A DNA stretch of 64,000 bases, taken from the NCBI GenBank assembly GCA_050246875.1, contig JBFWVF010000006.1, positions 62,001 through 126,000 on the forward strand, in the 5' to 3' direction. Below the pieces are notes generated by a model, which saw only the letters and a program-made list of their open reading frames with translations, did no database searches and had not been told where the DNA came from. Every line of letters starts with the position of its first letter. Position 1 is the first letter of the stretch. The DNA is from SHWB01 sp050246875 (GTDB taxonomy: Bacteria; Pseudomonadota; Alphaproteobacteria; UBA6615). Shown here in pieces: positions 1-7,581 of this stretch. The translations under genes were made by a program, and so were the position numbers.

Positions 1-353
1 AGCCGGGCTTCGGCAACGCCTCCCGCTACCGCGTCGATGTCGATGAAGCTGTCCAGCCGTGCGTCGAGATGTCTCTCGATACCGGCAATCAGTGCATGCT
101 GGATATTGGTTAGCGGCTTGTAGCCTCTAATCCATGGCCTGCCGAGCCTCACGAGTGCCGCGCTGATGTTCTGATGTTTCCGCTCGATGGAGCCGTGAGA
201 GCGACCCGTCAATTCCTGGAGAGCGGCGTTGCGGCGGGATTTGACGTAGGGCCGACCAGCCAATTCCAACTGCAGCATGTTGAAATAGTCGGCCACGATC
301 AGATCGATCTCGCGATCCGTCCAGTCCGTCCCCCTCGGATCGTGGTCGGCCAT
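1..353 (-). CDS. DUF3883-type protein, N-terminal fragment (runs off left edge)
   Basis: The minus strand is open from an ATG at 353 to the window edge, 117 codons without a stop. The start reads MADHDPRGTDWTDREID, followed by a conserved-looking block containing VADYFNML, GRSHGSIERKHQNISA and RGYKPLTN. From memory this matches the N-terminal region of proteins carrying a C-terminal DUF3883 (NO VEIN-like) domain, often found in restriction and defence contexts. The diagnostic C-terminal domain is outside the window, so the assignment is provisional. Codons such as TTG, AAA, CTA and AGA and visibly lower GC than the rest of the window suggest acquisition by transfer. It is divergent from higBA, with about 90 bases between the two starts. 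Confidence 0.6.
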   Translation of the reverse strand, partial: MADHDPRGTDWTDREIDLIVADYFNMLQLELAGRPYVKSRRNAALQELTGRSHGSIERKHQNISAALVRLGRPWIRGYKPLTNIQHALIAGIERHLDARLDSFIDIDAVAGGVAEAR

Positions 354-416
354 GCGGAAATTCAGCACCCGGCGGGTGCCCAAGTCCAGCCGCTCATCGC
401 CATTCCCTTGCCCTAT

Positions 417-431
417 TAACGGGGGGCGTTA
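417..431. promoter_or_regulatory. Inverted repeat upstream of higB, candidate operator
   Basis: TAACG-N5-CGTTA lies 10 bases before the GTG start of higB, in the gap between two divergent genes. HigA-type antitoxins usually repress their own operon by binding a palindrome over the promoter, so this is the most likely site. The role is inferred from position and symmetry only. Confidence 0.35.
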
Positions 432-441
432 TTATGGTGTC

Positions 442-726
442 GTGATCAAGAGCATTGCCGACCGCGACACGGAGCGTCTTTGGCATCGTGAACCGTCGCG
501 GCGACTGCCGCCGGACATCCATCGCGTGGCTTACAGGAAGCTCGTCATGCTTAACGCGGCCACGACCTTGAATGCTCTGCTGGTACCGCCCGCCAACCGG
601 CTGGAGCGGCTACGGGGGGATCGCGCCGGCCAGCACAGCATCCGCATCAACGACCAGTGGCGCGTCTGTTTTCGATGGGAAGACGGCGACGCCTGGGACG
701 TCGAAATCGTGGACTACCACCAATGA
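442..726 (+). CDS. higB: HigB-type toxin (RelE/ParE fold mRNA interferase)
   Basis: A 94-residue protein of the HigB family, which cuts mRNA at the ribosome. Recognisable blocks are IKSIADRDTERL at the N-terminus, the central NRLERLRGDRAGQHSIRIN, and the C-terminal WRVCFRWEDGD followed by VEIVDYH. Length and pattern are standard for the family. GTG at 442 is chosen because family similarity begins at VIKS; the frame is open upstream to 352, but the added residues are low-complexity. The stop overlaps the higA start (ATGA), so the genes are translationally coupled in the toxin-first order typical of higBA. GC is lower than in the neighbouring core genes, consistent with a mobile module. Confidence 0.9.
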   Translation: MIKSIADRDTERLWHREPSRRLPPDIHRVAYRKLVMLNAATTLNALLVPPANRLERLRGDRAGQHSIRINDQWRVCFRWEDGDAWDVEIVDYHQ

Positions 727-1034
727 GGAAGCCTTCCGTCCGCCGACGCCTCGCGCCCGTGCATCCGGGCGAAGTGCTGGACGAGGAGTTCCTGCGGCCG
801 CTCGGCATCAGCCAGTACCGGCTGGCGAAGGATACCGGGGTGCCGCCGCGGCGCATCAACGAGATCGTGCATGGCCGGCGCGGCGTCAGCGCCGACACGG
901 CGCTGCGGCTCGGCCGCTTTTTCGGGGTCGAGCCGGAATTCTGGCTCAACCTGCAATCGCACTACGAGCTGGAGACGGCGCGCGACGCGCTGGGGCGGCG
1001 GCTCGACAGCGAGGTGCATCCCTTCGCCGCGTGA
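723..1034 (+). CDS. higA: HigA-type antitoxin (XRE-family helix-turn-helix)
   Basis: A 103-residue antitoxin that should bind and neutralise HigB and repress the operon. The VHPGEVLDEEFL block near the N-terminus is the hallmark of the HigA family. It is followed by a helix-turn-helix (ISQYRLAKDTGVPPRRINEI) and the family C-terminal block FGVEPEFWLNLQ. The ATG at 723 overlaps the higB stop; longer in-frame starts lie inside higB and are unlikely. The protein looks intact, so the pair is probably functional. Confidence 0.92.
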   Translation: MRKPSVRRRLAPVHPGEVLDEEFLRPLGISQYRLAKDTGVPPRRINEIVHGRRGVSADTALRLGRFFGVEPEFWLNLQSHYELETARDALGRRLDSEVHPFAA

Positions 1035-1077
1035 CGCGGGCAAGCCCTTGCTCGCCGTCTCCGGTTCGAGGATCAGG

Positions 1078-2247
1078 TCACGCCGCCTTGACCCGGCCGC
1101 CGAAAATCTCCGCGACCCAGTCGAACATGTACTGGGAATGCGAGGCCATGAGGTCGATGCCGCAGTGCTCGGTGCTGCCTTCGGCGATCGAGAAGACCTT
1201 CAGTTCGGCGCGCGGGCTGTTGACCGCTTCCCGCAGGCAGCGTTCGGCGAAATGCAGCGGCACCAGACGATCGTTTTCGCCGTGCAGGATGAGATAGGGA
1301 ACCTTCAGCCCCGCGAGCTGTCCTTCCAGTGTCCGCTCGCACCACGCATCGAAGGCCTCCTGCAGGCCTTCCCGGGCCATCACGGCCTGCACCTGATCGC
1401 CGAAATCCAGCCCGCGACGCGGACGCTCGGGATGGGCGATCAGGTCCTCGAACATCGGACGCAGGCAATCGCCGTTGTAGAAGGCGCCGAACGAGACGGC
1501 GAGCTTGAGTCGGGGCTCGTGGATGGCAGCGCGGGGCGCGTCGTAGCCGCCGTTGCTGCAGCCGATCACGCCGATGCGATCCCTGTCGACGTCGGGATGC
1601 TTTTCGAGGCGGTCGATGAAGGCGCTGACGGCCTTCTCGGACTCGACGGGCTTCGGCATGGCGTGGAACCGCGCGGATTCGCCGGTGCCGTCCTGATCGA
1701 TGAAAATCACCGCGATGCCGCGCTTGACCGCCTCGTCGCCGGCGAAGCCGTACTGCATCTCCTTGATGCCGTCGAAGCCGTTGAGCATGACGATGGTGGG
1801 AAAGGGTCCCTTGCCTTCGGGCAGCCGGAGGTAGCCGGCCAGCGAGCCCTTCGCGAAGGGCACCTCGATCCGTTCCGTCCGGTGGCCGAGCAACTTGACG
1901 GCCTTGGCGAACAACGCGCTCGCGCGCCGGTAGGCCAGCATCTTGCGCGGCGCCTTCCAGCTCGCATGCCGTTCCGCGACGAAGCCGTATTGCGCCGCGC
2001 GGAAGTAGCGAGCGCCGGCCGAGAACTCCCAGCCCTTAGCCAGCATCGCGTCGCCCTGGGCCTCGACCCGCTCGGACACCGACATCCAGCTCTGGTACCA
2101 GGCCTCGTTGCCGACCGCGAGCGGCGCCTCGGCGAACGGCACCAGGGGCTTGCAGGCCTCATGGACTTCCGTGAGCTCGCCGCCCATCGACAGGCAGCAC
2201 GCCACGCTCAGGGTCCAGCCGTAGTTCGTCGGGAAATATTCGAACAT
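1078..2247 (-). CDS. Alpha/beta hydrolase (FrsA / pseudooxynicotine-hydrolase-like)
   Basis: A 389-residue cytoplasmic alpha/beta hydrolase. An N-terminal helical region of about 130 residues precedes the catalytic core. Core features are the FPTIVMLNGFDG strand and oxyanion region, the nucleophile elbow GCSNGG (G-x-S-x-G), an acid residue in HGENDRLVPL and a late histidine in STEHCG, giving a plausible Ser-Asp-His triad. The architecture, with a helical N-terminal extension and a DUF1100/FrsA-like core, resembles C-C bond hydrolases and FrsA-family enzymes. The substrate cannot be told from sequence. It stands alone on the minus strand between higA and lpd. Confidence 0.75.
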   Translation of the reverse strand: MFEYFPTNYGWTLSVACCLSMGGELTEVHEACKPLVPFAEAPLAVGNEAWYQSWMSVSERVEAQGDAMLAKGWEFSAGARYFRAAQYGFVAERHASWKAPRKMLAYRRASALFAKAVKLLGHRTERIEVPFAKGSLAGYLRLPEGKGPFPTIVMLNGFDGIKEMQYGFAGDEAVKRGIAVIFIDQDGTGESARFHAMPKPVESEKAVSAFIDRLEKHPDVDRDRIGVIGCSNGGYDAPRAAIHEPRLKLAVSFGAFYNGDCLRPMFEDLIAHPERPRRGLDFGDQVQAVMAREGLQEAFDAWCERTLEGQLAGLKVPYLILHGENDRLVPLHFAERCLREAVNSPRAELKVFSIAEGSTEHCGIDLMASHSQYMFDWVAEIFGGRVKAA

Positions 2248-2508
2248 GTCGGCACCTCGTCATGCGAACGGGCCACGCTCCAGCGCGTGACGACGATGTT
2301 CGATCGGGAAAGGAGGGCTGGACCTTCGTCTCCCGGGGAGATCGCTCTCTCCTGCCGGACCATATTAATGACCGTTCGCCGTGAGCACAGATTTCTTCCC
2401 CGATCCGTTCGCAGCCTGAGCGGGCGTAACCTTGCCGCCCTTGCCCCTGCCGGCCGCATGCGGCAGGTTCGGCCGGCGATTTCGCAGCTGCGAACGGGAT
2501 GAGCGGCC

Positions 2509-3936
2509 ATGGCCGGGGAAGAGACCTTCGACGTCGTCGTCATCGGGGCCGGGCCGGGCGGCTATGTCTGCGCCATCCGCGCGGCGCAGCTCGGCCTCAA
2601 GGCGGCCTGCGTCGACGCGCGGCCGGCGCCGGGCGGCACCTGCCTCAATGTCGGCTGCATTCCCTCGAAGGCGCTGCTGTCGGCCTCGGCGCGCTTCCAC
2701 GAGGCCGGCCACGGGCTCGCCGCCTTCGGCGTCAAGGTCGGCGCGCCGAAGCTCGACCTCGCCGGCATGATGGGCCACAAGGACCGCGTCGTCGCCGACA
2801 ACACCAAGGGCGTCGGCTTCCTGTTCCGCAAGAACGGCGTCGAGCACGTCGTCGGCACGGCCCGCATTGTCAGCGCGCCCGGCACGGAGACCGGCGCCGT
2901 CGAGGTGGCGCTGGCGGCCGGCGGCACGCGCACGCTCGCCGCCCGCGCCATCGTCGTTGCCACCGGCTCCGACCCGGTCGCCATTCCCGGCATCGCCGTC
3001 GATGAGGAACGCGTCGTCACCTCGACCGGGGCGCTGGCGCTGGCGAAGGTGCCGAAGCACCTCGTCGTCATCGGCGCCGGCTATATCGGCCTCGAGCTCG
3101 GCTCGGTCTGGCAGCGGCTCGGCGCCGCGGTGACGGTGGTGGAAGTGCTCGACCGCATCACCCCCGGCATGGACGCCGAGGTGGCGCGCGCCTTCCAGCG
3201 AGCGCTGGAGAAGCAGGGCATCAAATTCCGCCTCGGCACCAGGGTCGCCGGCGTCGAGGCGACGAAGGCGAAACTCGCGGTGACGCTCGCGCCCGCCGCC
3301 GGCGGCGACGGCGAGACGCTGGACGCCGACGTCGTGCTGGTCGCGGTCGGCCGCCGCCCCGTCACCGAAGGGCTGGGGCTCGACGAGCTGGGCGTGGCGC
3401 GCGACAGGCGCGGCTTCGTCGCCGTCGACGGCAGCTACCAGACCAGCGTCGAGGGCATCTTCGCCATCGGCGACGTCATTCCCGGGCCGATGCTGGCGCA
3501 CAAGGCCTCCGAGGAGGGCGTGGCGCTGGCCGAGATCCTCGCCGGCGAGCACGGCCATGTCGACTACGGCGTCATTCCGGCCGTGGTCTACACCGAGCCC
3601 GAGGTCGCCTCGGTCGGCCGCACCGAGGAGGAGCTGAAGGCGGACAAGGTGGCCTACAAGGTCGGGAAGTTCCCGTTCACGGCCAACGGCCGCGCGCGGG
3701 CGAACAACGCCACCGAGGGCTTCGTCAAGTTGCTCGCCGACACGAAGACCGACCGCCTGCTCGGCGCCCACATCATCGGCGCCGACGCCGGCACGCTGAT
3801 CCACGAGATCGTCGTCGCCATGGCCTTCGGCGGCAGCGCCGAGGACGTCGCGCGCATCTGCCACGCCCACCCGACGCTGTCCGAGGCCGTGCACGAGGCG
3901 GCGCTGGCCGCCGGCGGCGCGCCGCTGCATATCTGA
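2509..3936 (+). CDS. lpdA: Dihydrolipoyl dehydrogenase (E3)
   Basis: A 475-residue FAD flavoprotein that reoxidises dihydrolipoamide in 2-oxoacid dehydrogenase complexes and the glycine cleavage system. The N-terminal FAD motif is GAGPGGY, the redox-active disulfide is C45-x4-C50 in GGTCLNVGCIPSK, the NAD-binding motif is GAGYIGLELGS, and the catalytic His-Glu lies in HAHPTLSEAVHE near the C-terminus. All expected residues are present. No E1/E2 genes are adjacent, so it may be a free-standing E3 that could serve GcvH encoded about 40 kb away. A large palindromic repeat follows the gene. Confidence 0.95.
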   Translation: MAGEETFDVVVIGAGPGGYVCAIRAAQLGLKAACVDARPAPGGTCLNVGCIPSKALLSASARFHEAGHGLAAFGVKVGAPKLDLAGMMGHKDRVVADNTKGVGFLFRKNGVEHVVGTARIVSAPGTETGAVEVALAAGGTRTLAARAIVVATGSDPVAIPGIAVDEERVVTSTGALALAKVPKHLVVIGAGYIGLELGSVWQRLGAAVTVVEVLDRITPGMDAEVARAFQRALEKQGIKFRLGTRVAGVEATKAKLAVTLAPAAGGDGETLDADVVLVAVGRRPVTEGLGLDELGVARDRRGFVAVDGSYQTSVEGIFAIGDVIPGPMLAHKASEEGVALAEILAGEHGHVDYGVIPAVVYTEPEVASVGRTEEELKADKVAYKVGKFPFTANGRARANNATEGFVKLLADTKTDRLLGAHIIGADAGTLIHEIVVAMAFGGSAEDVARICHAHPTLSEAVHEAALAAGGAPLHI

Positions 3937-3972
3937 GCGTCACGCGCCGGCCTCGTACAACGAGCCGGCCCA

Positions 3973-4075
3973 CCTCACCCGGCTCGCTGACGCTCGCCAC
4001 CCTCTCCCCCCACAGGGCGGAGAGGGTGCGCGTGCCCCCTCTCCTCCCGTGGGAGGAGAGGGCCGGGGTGAGGAG
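3973..4075. repeat. Nested palindromic intergenic repeat after lpdA
   Basis: The gap holds two hairpins. CACCCTCTCC (3998-4007) pairs with GGAGAGGGTG (4019-4028), and CCCTCTCCTCCC (4037-4048) pairs perfectly with GGGAGGAGAGGG (4051-4062). Outer arms CCTCACCCGGC and GCCGGGGTGAGG also pair. Similar pyrimidine-rich palindromes occur after atpF and, in reduced form, before 29110. It lies between convergent genes and may act as a bidirectional terminator. Confidence 0.7.
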
Positions 4076-4114
4076 GGAAAGCGTGATGCCGGTCGCTGCA
4101 CGCAGCGCCCGCGA

Positions 4115-5101
4115 TCACCCCAGTGCGAATTCAGCCACCACCGGGGCGTGGAAGGACTGCGGCGTGACGGCGGCGCGGGCGAAGGCGACGGCCTCGTCGC
4201 CCAGCCGCTCGTTGTGGATCTCGACGCCGCGCAGCCGGGCGGCCAGCGTCGGCGAGGCAAGAATATGATCGAGCAGCACATGCGCGCCGGCATGGATGAC
4301 GGTGTAGCGCCGCTCCTCGGGAACGTCGGCCTCGACCGGCACCAGCGCGCGCGCCGCCAGCGCGGCGTTGCCGGTGTCGTCGGGGGCGGCGCGCAGCAGG
4401 CGCGTCGGCATCTCCAGCGGCCCGGCGTTGAAGTCGCCGCAGACGGCCACCAGCGCCCCGGGTTCGCGATCGAAGATCGCGTCCACGACGAGCCGTGCCT
4501 CCAGCGCCTGGCCGATGCGCCGGATGGCGGCGTTGGCGAAGCCCTCGGCCCAGGCCGGCACGTCGGCCCAGCGGTAGGCGTCGAGCTTGTGGCCGGGCAC
4601 GAAGGCAGCGAGCGGCGCGCGCAGGTGCAGGTCGAGCACGTGCAGCGGGGTACCGTCCGGCAGCGCTAGTTCGGCGGCGAGCAGCGGCCGGTCCCAGCCG
4701 AGCGCCGCCTCGCGCGCGCCGTCCGGCCGCGCGGCGATGGCGGCAACATGCGGCGCCGGTACCAGCTCGTTGCGCACCTGCCGCCACGACACGACGGGAA
4801 AGCGCGACAGGATGACGAGGTTGTGGACGTCGGCGACGCCGCCGCCCGGCCCCGTCATGGCGACGCGCGCGAAGCCGGCGTAGTCCGTGCCGGCGAGCAG
4901 CGCGTCGAGCGCCGCCAGCGTGCGCGGCCCCTTGCCGCCGCGGCGCTGGCCGTTGACCTCCTGCAGGCACAGCACGTCGGCCGCCGCGCGCTCGATCTGC
5001 GGCCGCAGCACGGCGATGCGCTCGGCGAGCGCCGGCGCCTCGCCCGGCCGGTCGTCGAGGTTCTCGAGGTTGAAGCTGGCGATGCGAAAGCTGCCGGCCA
5101 T
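4115..5101 (-). CDS. Endonuclease/exonuclease/phosphatase (EEP) family protein
   Basis: A 328-residue member of the EEP superfamily of metal-dependent phosphodiesterases (DNase I, exonuclease III, inositol phosphatases). Visible motifs are the N-terminal ASFNLENLDD, the metal-binding Glu in VLCLQEVNG, the central VCGDFNAGP (D-x-N), DHILAS towards the C-terminus and a final catalytic His in SFHAPVVAEF. There is no signal peptide, so it is cytoplasmic. The substrate is unknown. It ends an apparent two-gene operon with the DUF924 gene, three bases upstream. Confidence 0.8.
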   Translation of the reverse strand: MAGSFRIASFNLENLDDRPGEAPALAERIAVLRPQIERAAADVLCLQEVNGQRRGGKGPRTLAALDALLAGTDYAGFARVAMTGPGGGVADVHNLVILSRFPVVSWRQVRNELVPAPHVAAIAARPDGAREAALGWDRPLLAAELALPDGTPLHVLDLHLRAPLAAFVPGHKLDAYRWADVPAWAEGFANAAIRRIGQALEARLVVDAIFDREPGALVAVCGDFNAGPLEMPTRLLRAAPDDTGNAALAARALVPVEADVPEERRYTVIHAGAHVLLDHILASPTLAARLRGVEIHNERLGDEAVAFARAAVTPQSFHAPVVAEFALG

Positions 5102-5104
5102 GCC

Positions 5105-5662
5105 TCAGAACGACGAATTCGGCTCGGTCAGGAACGCCACTTCTTCCGCGCTGCTGGCGCGACCCAGCACCGCGTTGCGATGCGGGAAGCGGCCGAAGCG
5201 CTCGACGATCTCGCGGTGGCGCAGCGCCGAGTCGTGGGCCCGCTTGCCCATCTCCTCGCCGGCGAAGGGCGCCAGCAGGGCGACGCAGCGGTCCTGGTCG
5301 GCCAGCTCCTCGCTGTGCATCAGCGGCAGCCAGAGGAACAGCAGGCGTTCGAGCGGCCAGCCGGCGCCGACGCCCTCGGCCGCGACCCGCCGCGCCAGCG
5401 GCAGGGCGTGCGGGTCGCCGGCATAGGTGTGCGGGCTGCCGCGGTACATGTTGCGCGGGAACTGGTCGAGCACGAGGGTCTGCGCCAGCACCTCGTCGGG
5501 GCTGGCGTTCCAGCCGGCGAGGCCGCCGTCGCAGGCCCGCGCGACGAGGCGGCCGAAGCGGTCGGCGATCAGCGCGTCGAAGCGCGGGTTCTTGCCGAAC
5601 CAGTCGTCGGCGCCGTGGTCGACGAACCAGAAGTCGAGCACGTCGTTCGGTCCCTCGGCCAT
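5105..5662 (-). CDS. DUF924 family protein
   Basis: A 185-residue protein of the DUF924 family, recognised by the N-terminal VLDFWFVDHGADDWFGKNPRF block, the LVLDQFPRNMYRG block and the later PLMHSEELADQD and FGRFPHRNAVLGR blocks. The family forms an all-alpha, TPR-like fold; its function is unknown to me. Length is normal. It is three bases from the EEP gene and probably co-transcribed with it. Confidence 0.9.
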   Translation of the reverse strand: MAEGPNDVLDFWFVDHGADDWFGKNPRFDALIADRFGRLVARACDGGLAGWNASPDEVLAQTLVLDQFPRNMYRGSPHTYAGDPHALPLARRVAAEGVGAGWPLERLLFLWLPLMHSEELADQDRCVALLAPFAGEEMGKRAHDSALRHREIVERFGRFPHRNAVLGRASSAEEVAFLTEPNSSF

Positions 5663-5783
5663 GCCTGTCTCCCCCGCAAGGCGCCGACCTTAGCACGCGC
5701 CATTCCCGGCGTGCCTTGCCGCTCCGTCCGCCCGGCGCTAACGTCGCGGGTCAGAGTCCGCCGACCCGATGGAGTAGCACGCC

Positions 5784-5963
5784 ATGGCCCGTGCCCGAAC
5801 CGCGACATCGACCGGTACCGCCCGCCTGGCGGCGCTGCCGGCCGTGATCTTCGCCGCCCTGCTCGGCACGCTGTTCGTCTTCGGTGCCGGCTTCGCGGCA
5901 CCCGAGGTGCTGCACAACGCCGCGCACGACGTTCGGCACTCCTTCGCCTTCCCCTGCCACTGA
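5784..5963 (+). CDS. cbtB: CbtB, small subunit of a cobalt transporter
   Basis: A 59-residue single-span membrane protein. A hydrophobic helix (about residues 16-38) is followed by a short tail with the CbtB signature: histidines in LHNAAHDVRHSFAFPCH, a likely cobalt-binding motif. The family is predicted from genomics to form a cobalt uptake system with CbtA. The ATG at 5784 fits the usual length, and cbtA begins 10 bases after the stop. I looked for a cobalamin riboswitch in the 121 bases upstream and found none. Confidence 0.88.
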   Translation: MARARTATSTGTARLAALPAVIFAALLGTLFVFGAGFAAPEVLHNAAHDVRHSFAFPCH

Positions 5964-5973
5964 GCGGGCACCG

Positions 5974-6693
5974 ATGCTTCGCCGCCTGCTGATCACGGCG
6001 CTCGTCGCCGGGCTCGCGACGGGCGTGCTCGCCACCGCCCTGCACGGCGTCACCACCGTGCCCCTGATCCTCGAGGCCGAGACCTACGAGAACGGCGACG
6101 CCGGCCATTCGCACACCAGCGCCGCACCGTTCGGCGCGCGCCTCGTCCTCGCGCATGCCGTCGGGGCGGCAGAGGGCGAGGACGGCTGGGCGCCCGCCGA
6201 CGGCGTCGAACGGATGGCCTTCACGCTGCTCGCCAACCTCGTCGTCGCCACCGGATTCGGCCTGCTGCTGGCTGCCGCCTTCGCCCTGCGAGGCAAGCCG
6301 GTCGACCTGCGGAGCGGCGTGCTGTGGGGCATCGCCGGCTTCGCCGTCTTCCAGCTCGCGCCGGCCGCCGGCCTGCCGCCCGAACTGCCGGGCAGCGCCG
6401 CCGCCGAACTCGGCGCGCGCCAACTGTGGTGGCTCGCCGCCGCCGCCGGGGCAGGCGCCGGCATCGCCCTGCTGGTGTTCGGCAAGGGCCGCGCCTGGCA
6501 GGCGGCCGGCCTCGTCCTGATCGTCCTGCCACATGTCGTCGGCGCGCCGCATCCGCACGGCGAAATCGGTGCGGTGCCACCCGAACTGGCGGCGCAGTAC
6601 GCCGCCCTCTCGCTCGCCGTCGGCGCCGTGTTCTGGGTGCTGCTCGGCGGCCTCGCCGGGGCCGTCTGGCAACGCCTGGAGCGCGACGCCTGA
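5974..6693 (+). CDS. cbtA: CbtA, membrane subunit of a cobalt transporter
   Basis: A 239-residue integral membrane protein of the CbtA family, with about five or six predicted helices starting at MLRRLLITALVAGLATGVL. A hydrophilic loop (about 30-60) contains GDAGHSHTSA, and a later loop contains PHVVGAPHPHGE; both histidine-rich stretches fit metal handling. ATG 5974 is chosen because it follows cbtB directly and starts the first helix; the frame is open further upstream but only through cbtB. With CbtB it probably imports cobalt for B12 synthesis. Confidence 0.88.
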   Translation: MLRRLLITALVAGLATGVLATALHGVTTVPLILEAETYENGDAGHSHTSAAPFGARLVLAHAVGAAEGEDGWAPADGVERMAFTLLANLVVATGFGLLLAAAFALRGKPVDLRSGVLWGIAGFAVFQLAPAAGLPPELPGSAAAELGARQLWWLAAAAGAGAGIALLVFGKGRAWQAAGLVLIVLPHVVGAPHPHGEIGAVPPELAAQYAALSLAVGAVFWVLLGGLAGAVWQRLERDA

Positions 6694-6770
6694 TCGACCT
6701 TCGCCGCCGCGTAACTGTCGTGCCCGGGCGCCGGCTTGTGGCGGCGGGGTCCGTGGGCTACCTCTGAGAC

Positions 6771-7436
6771 ATGCTCGACCGCGACGCGATCCGCAATGGC
6801 GCGACACTCGACCTCGTACGCGAGGGCCAGCGCCTCGGCCTCGTCGATCCCGTCAGCGGCGAGGAACGCGAGGCCTCGCGCCGTGCCGCGCTGGCCGCCG
6901 CGCCGGGGCCGGACGTCTGGGTCTTCGGCTACGGCTCGCTGATGTGGAACCCCGCCTTCCACTTCGCCGAGCGACGGCCGGGTCGGGTCCATGGCTGGCA
7001 CCGCCGCTACTGCCTGTGGACGCCGCTGGGGCGCGGCACGCCGGAAAATCCCGGCCTGATGCTGGGGCTCGACCGCGGCGGCGCCTGCCGCGGCGTCGCC
7101 TTCCGCATCGCGCCCGAGCAGGTCGAGGAGGAAACCGCGATCCTGTGGACGCGCGAGATGCCGGCGCGTTCCTACGCGCCGCGCTGGCTGCCGGTCCACA
7201 CGCCGTCCGGCACCGTCCACGCCATCGCCTTCACCGTGCGGCGCGAGCATCCGCGCTACGCCGGCGACATCGACACCGAGACGATGGCGCGCGCCATCGC
7301 CACCGCGAGCGGCCGGCTGGGAAGCTGCGCCGAGTACCTGCGCAACACCGTGGCGCACATGGACGAGATCGGCGCCCGCGACAGCGCCATGCACCGCCTG
7401 CTGGCGCGCGTCGAGGCGATCTGCGACTGCGGGTAG
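6771..7436 (+). CDS. ChaC-type gamma-glutamylcyclotransferase
   Basis: A 221-residue cytoplasmic enzyme of the ChaC family, which breaks glutathione or gamma-glutamyl peptides to 5-oxoproline. The core starts at VWVFGYGSLMWNP, the substrate loop of the fold. The RRYCLWTPLGRGTPENPG block and the likely catalytic Glu in the VEEETAILWTREM segment are present. About 45 N-terminal residues precede the domain. It stands alone; downstream is an inverted pair of intergenic repeats shared with the convergent PhyH gene. Confidence 0.88.
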   Translation: MLDRDAIRNGATLDLVREGQRLGLVDPVSGEEREASRRAALAAAPGPDVWVFGYGSLMWNPAFHFAERRPGRVHGWHRRYCLWTPLGRGTPENPGLMLGLDRGGACRGVAFRIAPEQVEEETAILWTREMPARSYAPRWLPVHTPSGTVHAIAFTVRREHPRYAGDIDTETMARAIATASGRLGSCAEYLRNTVAHMDEIGARDSAMHRLLARVEAICDCG

Positions 7437-7448
7437 CCGGTCACGACG

Positions 7449-7558
7449 CCTCGTCCTTCGACAAGCTCAGGATGAGGCTGTGAAGCGAGACGAGGCTGCC
7501 GGCAAATCCGCCCGCACGCCGGCACCTTGTCCTCATCCTGAGCCTGTCGAAGGATGAG
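7449..7558. repeat. Inverted pair of intergenic repeats (TTCGACAGGCTCAGGATGAG family)
   Basis: Two copies in opposite orientation, 7449-7477 and 7531-7558, share the core CCTTCGACAAGCTCAGGATG and its complement. Each copy is itself an imperfect palindrome. The same pair structure recurs at 28.9, 51.3 and 54.9 kb. It sits between the convergent chaC-type and PhyH genes. Confidence 0.85.
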
Positions 7559-7581
7559 ATCCGCACCGGCGCACCCGGCCC

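Noticed and set aside
2248..2508. Small minus-strand open frame with a plausible-looking RGKGGKVTPAQAANG stretch.
   Set aside because: It has no start codon or ribosome-binding site of its own and is continuous with an antisense shadow of lpdA. The gap otherwise shows only a CCTGCCG/CGGCAGG inverted repeat near 2446-2467.
7449..7558. Repeat pair considered as a CRISPR remnant or attachment site.
   Set aside because: The copies are inverted rather than direct, have no spacers, and recur at three other gene ends in the window.
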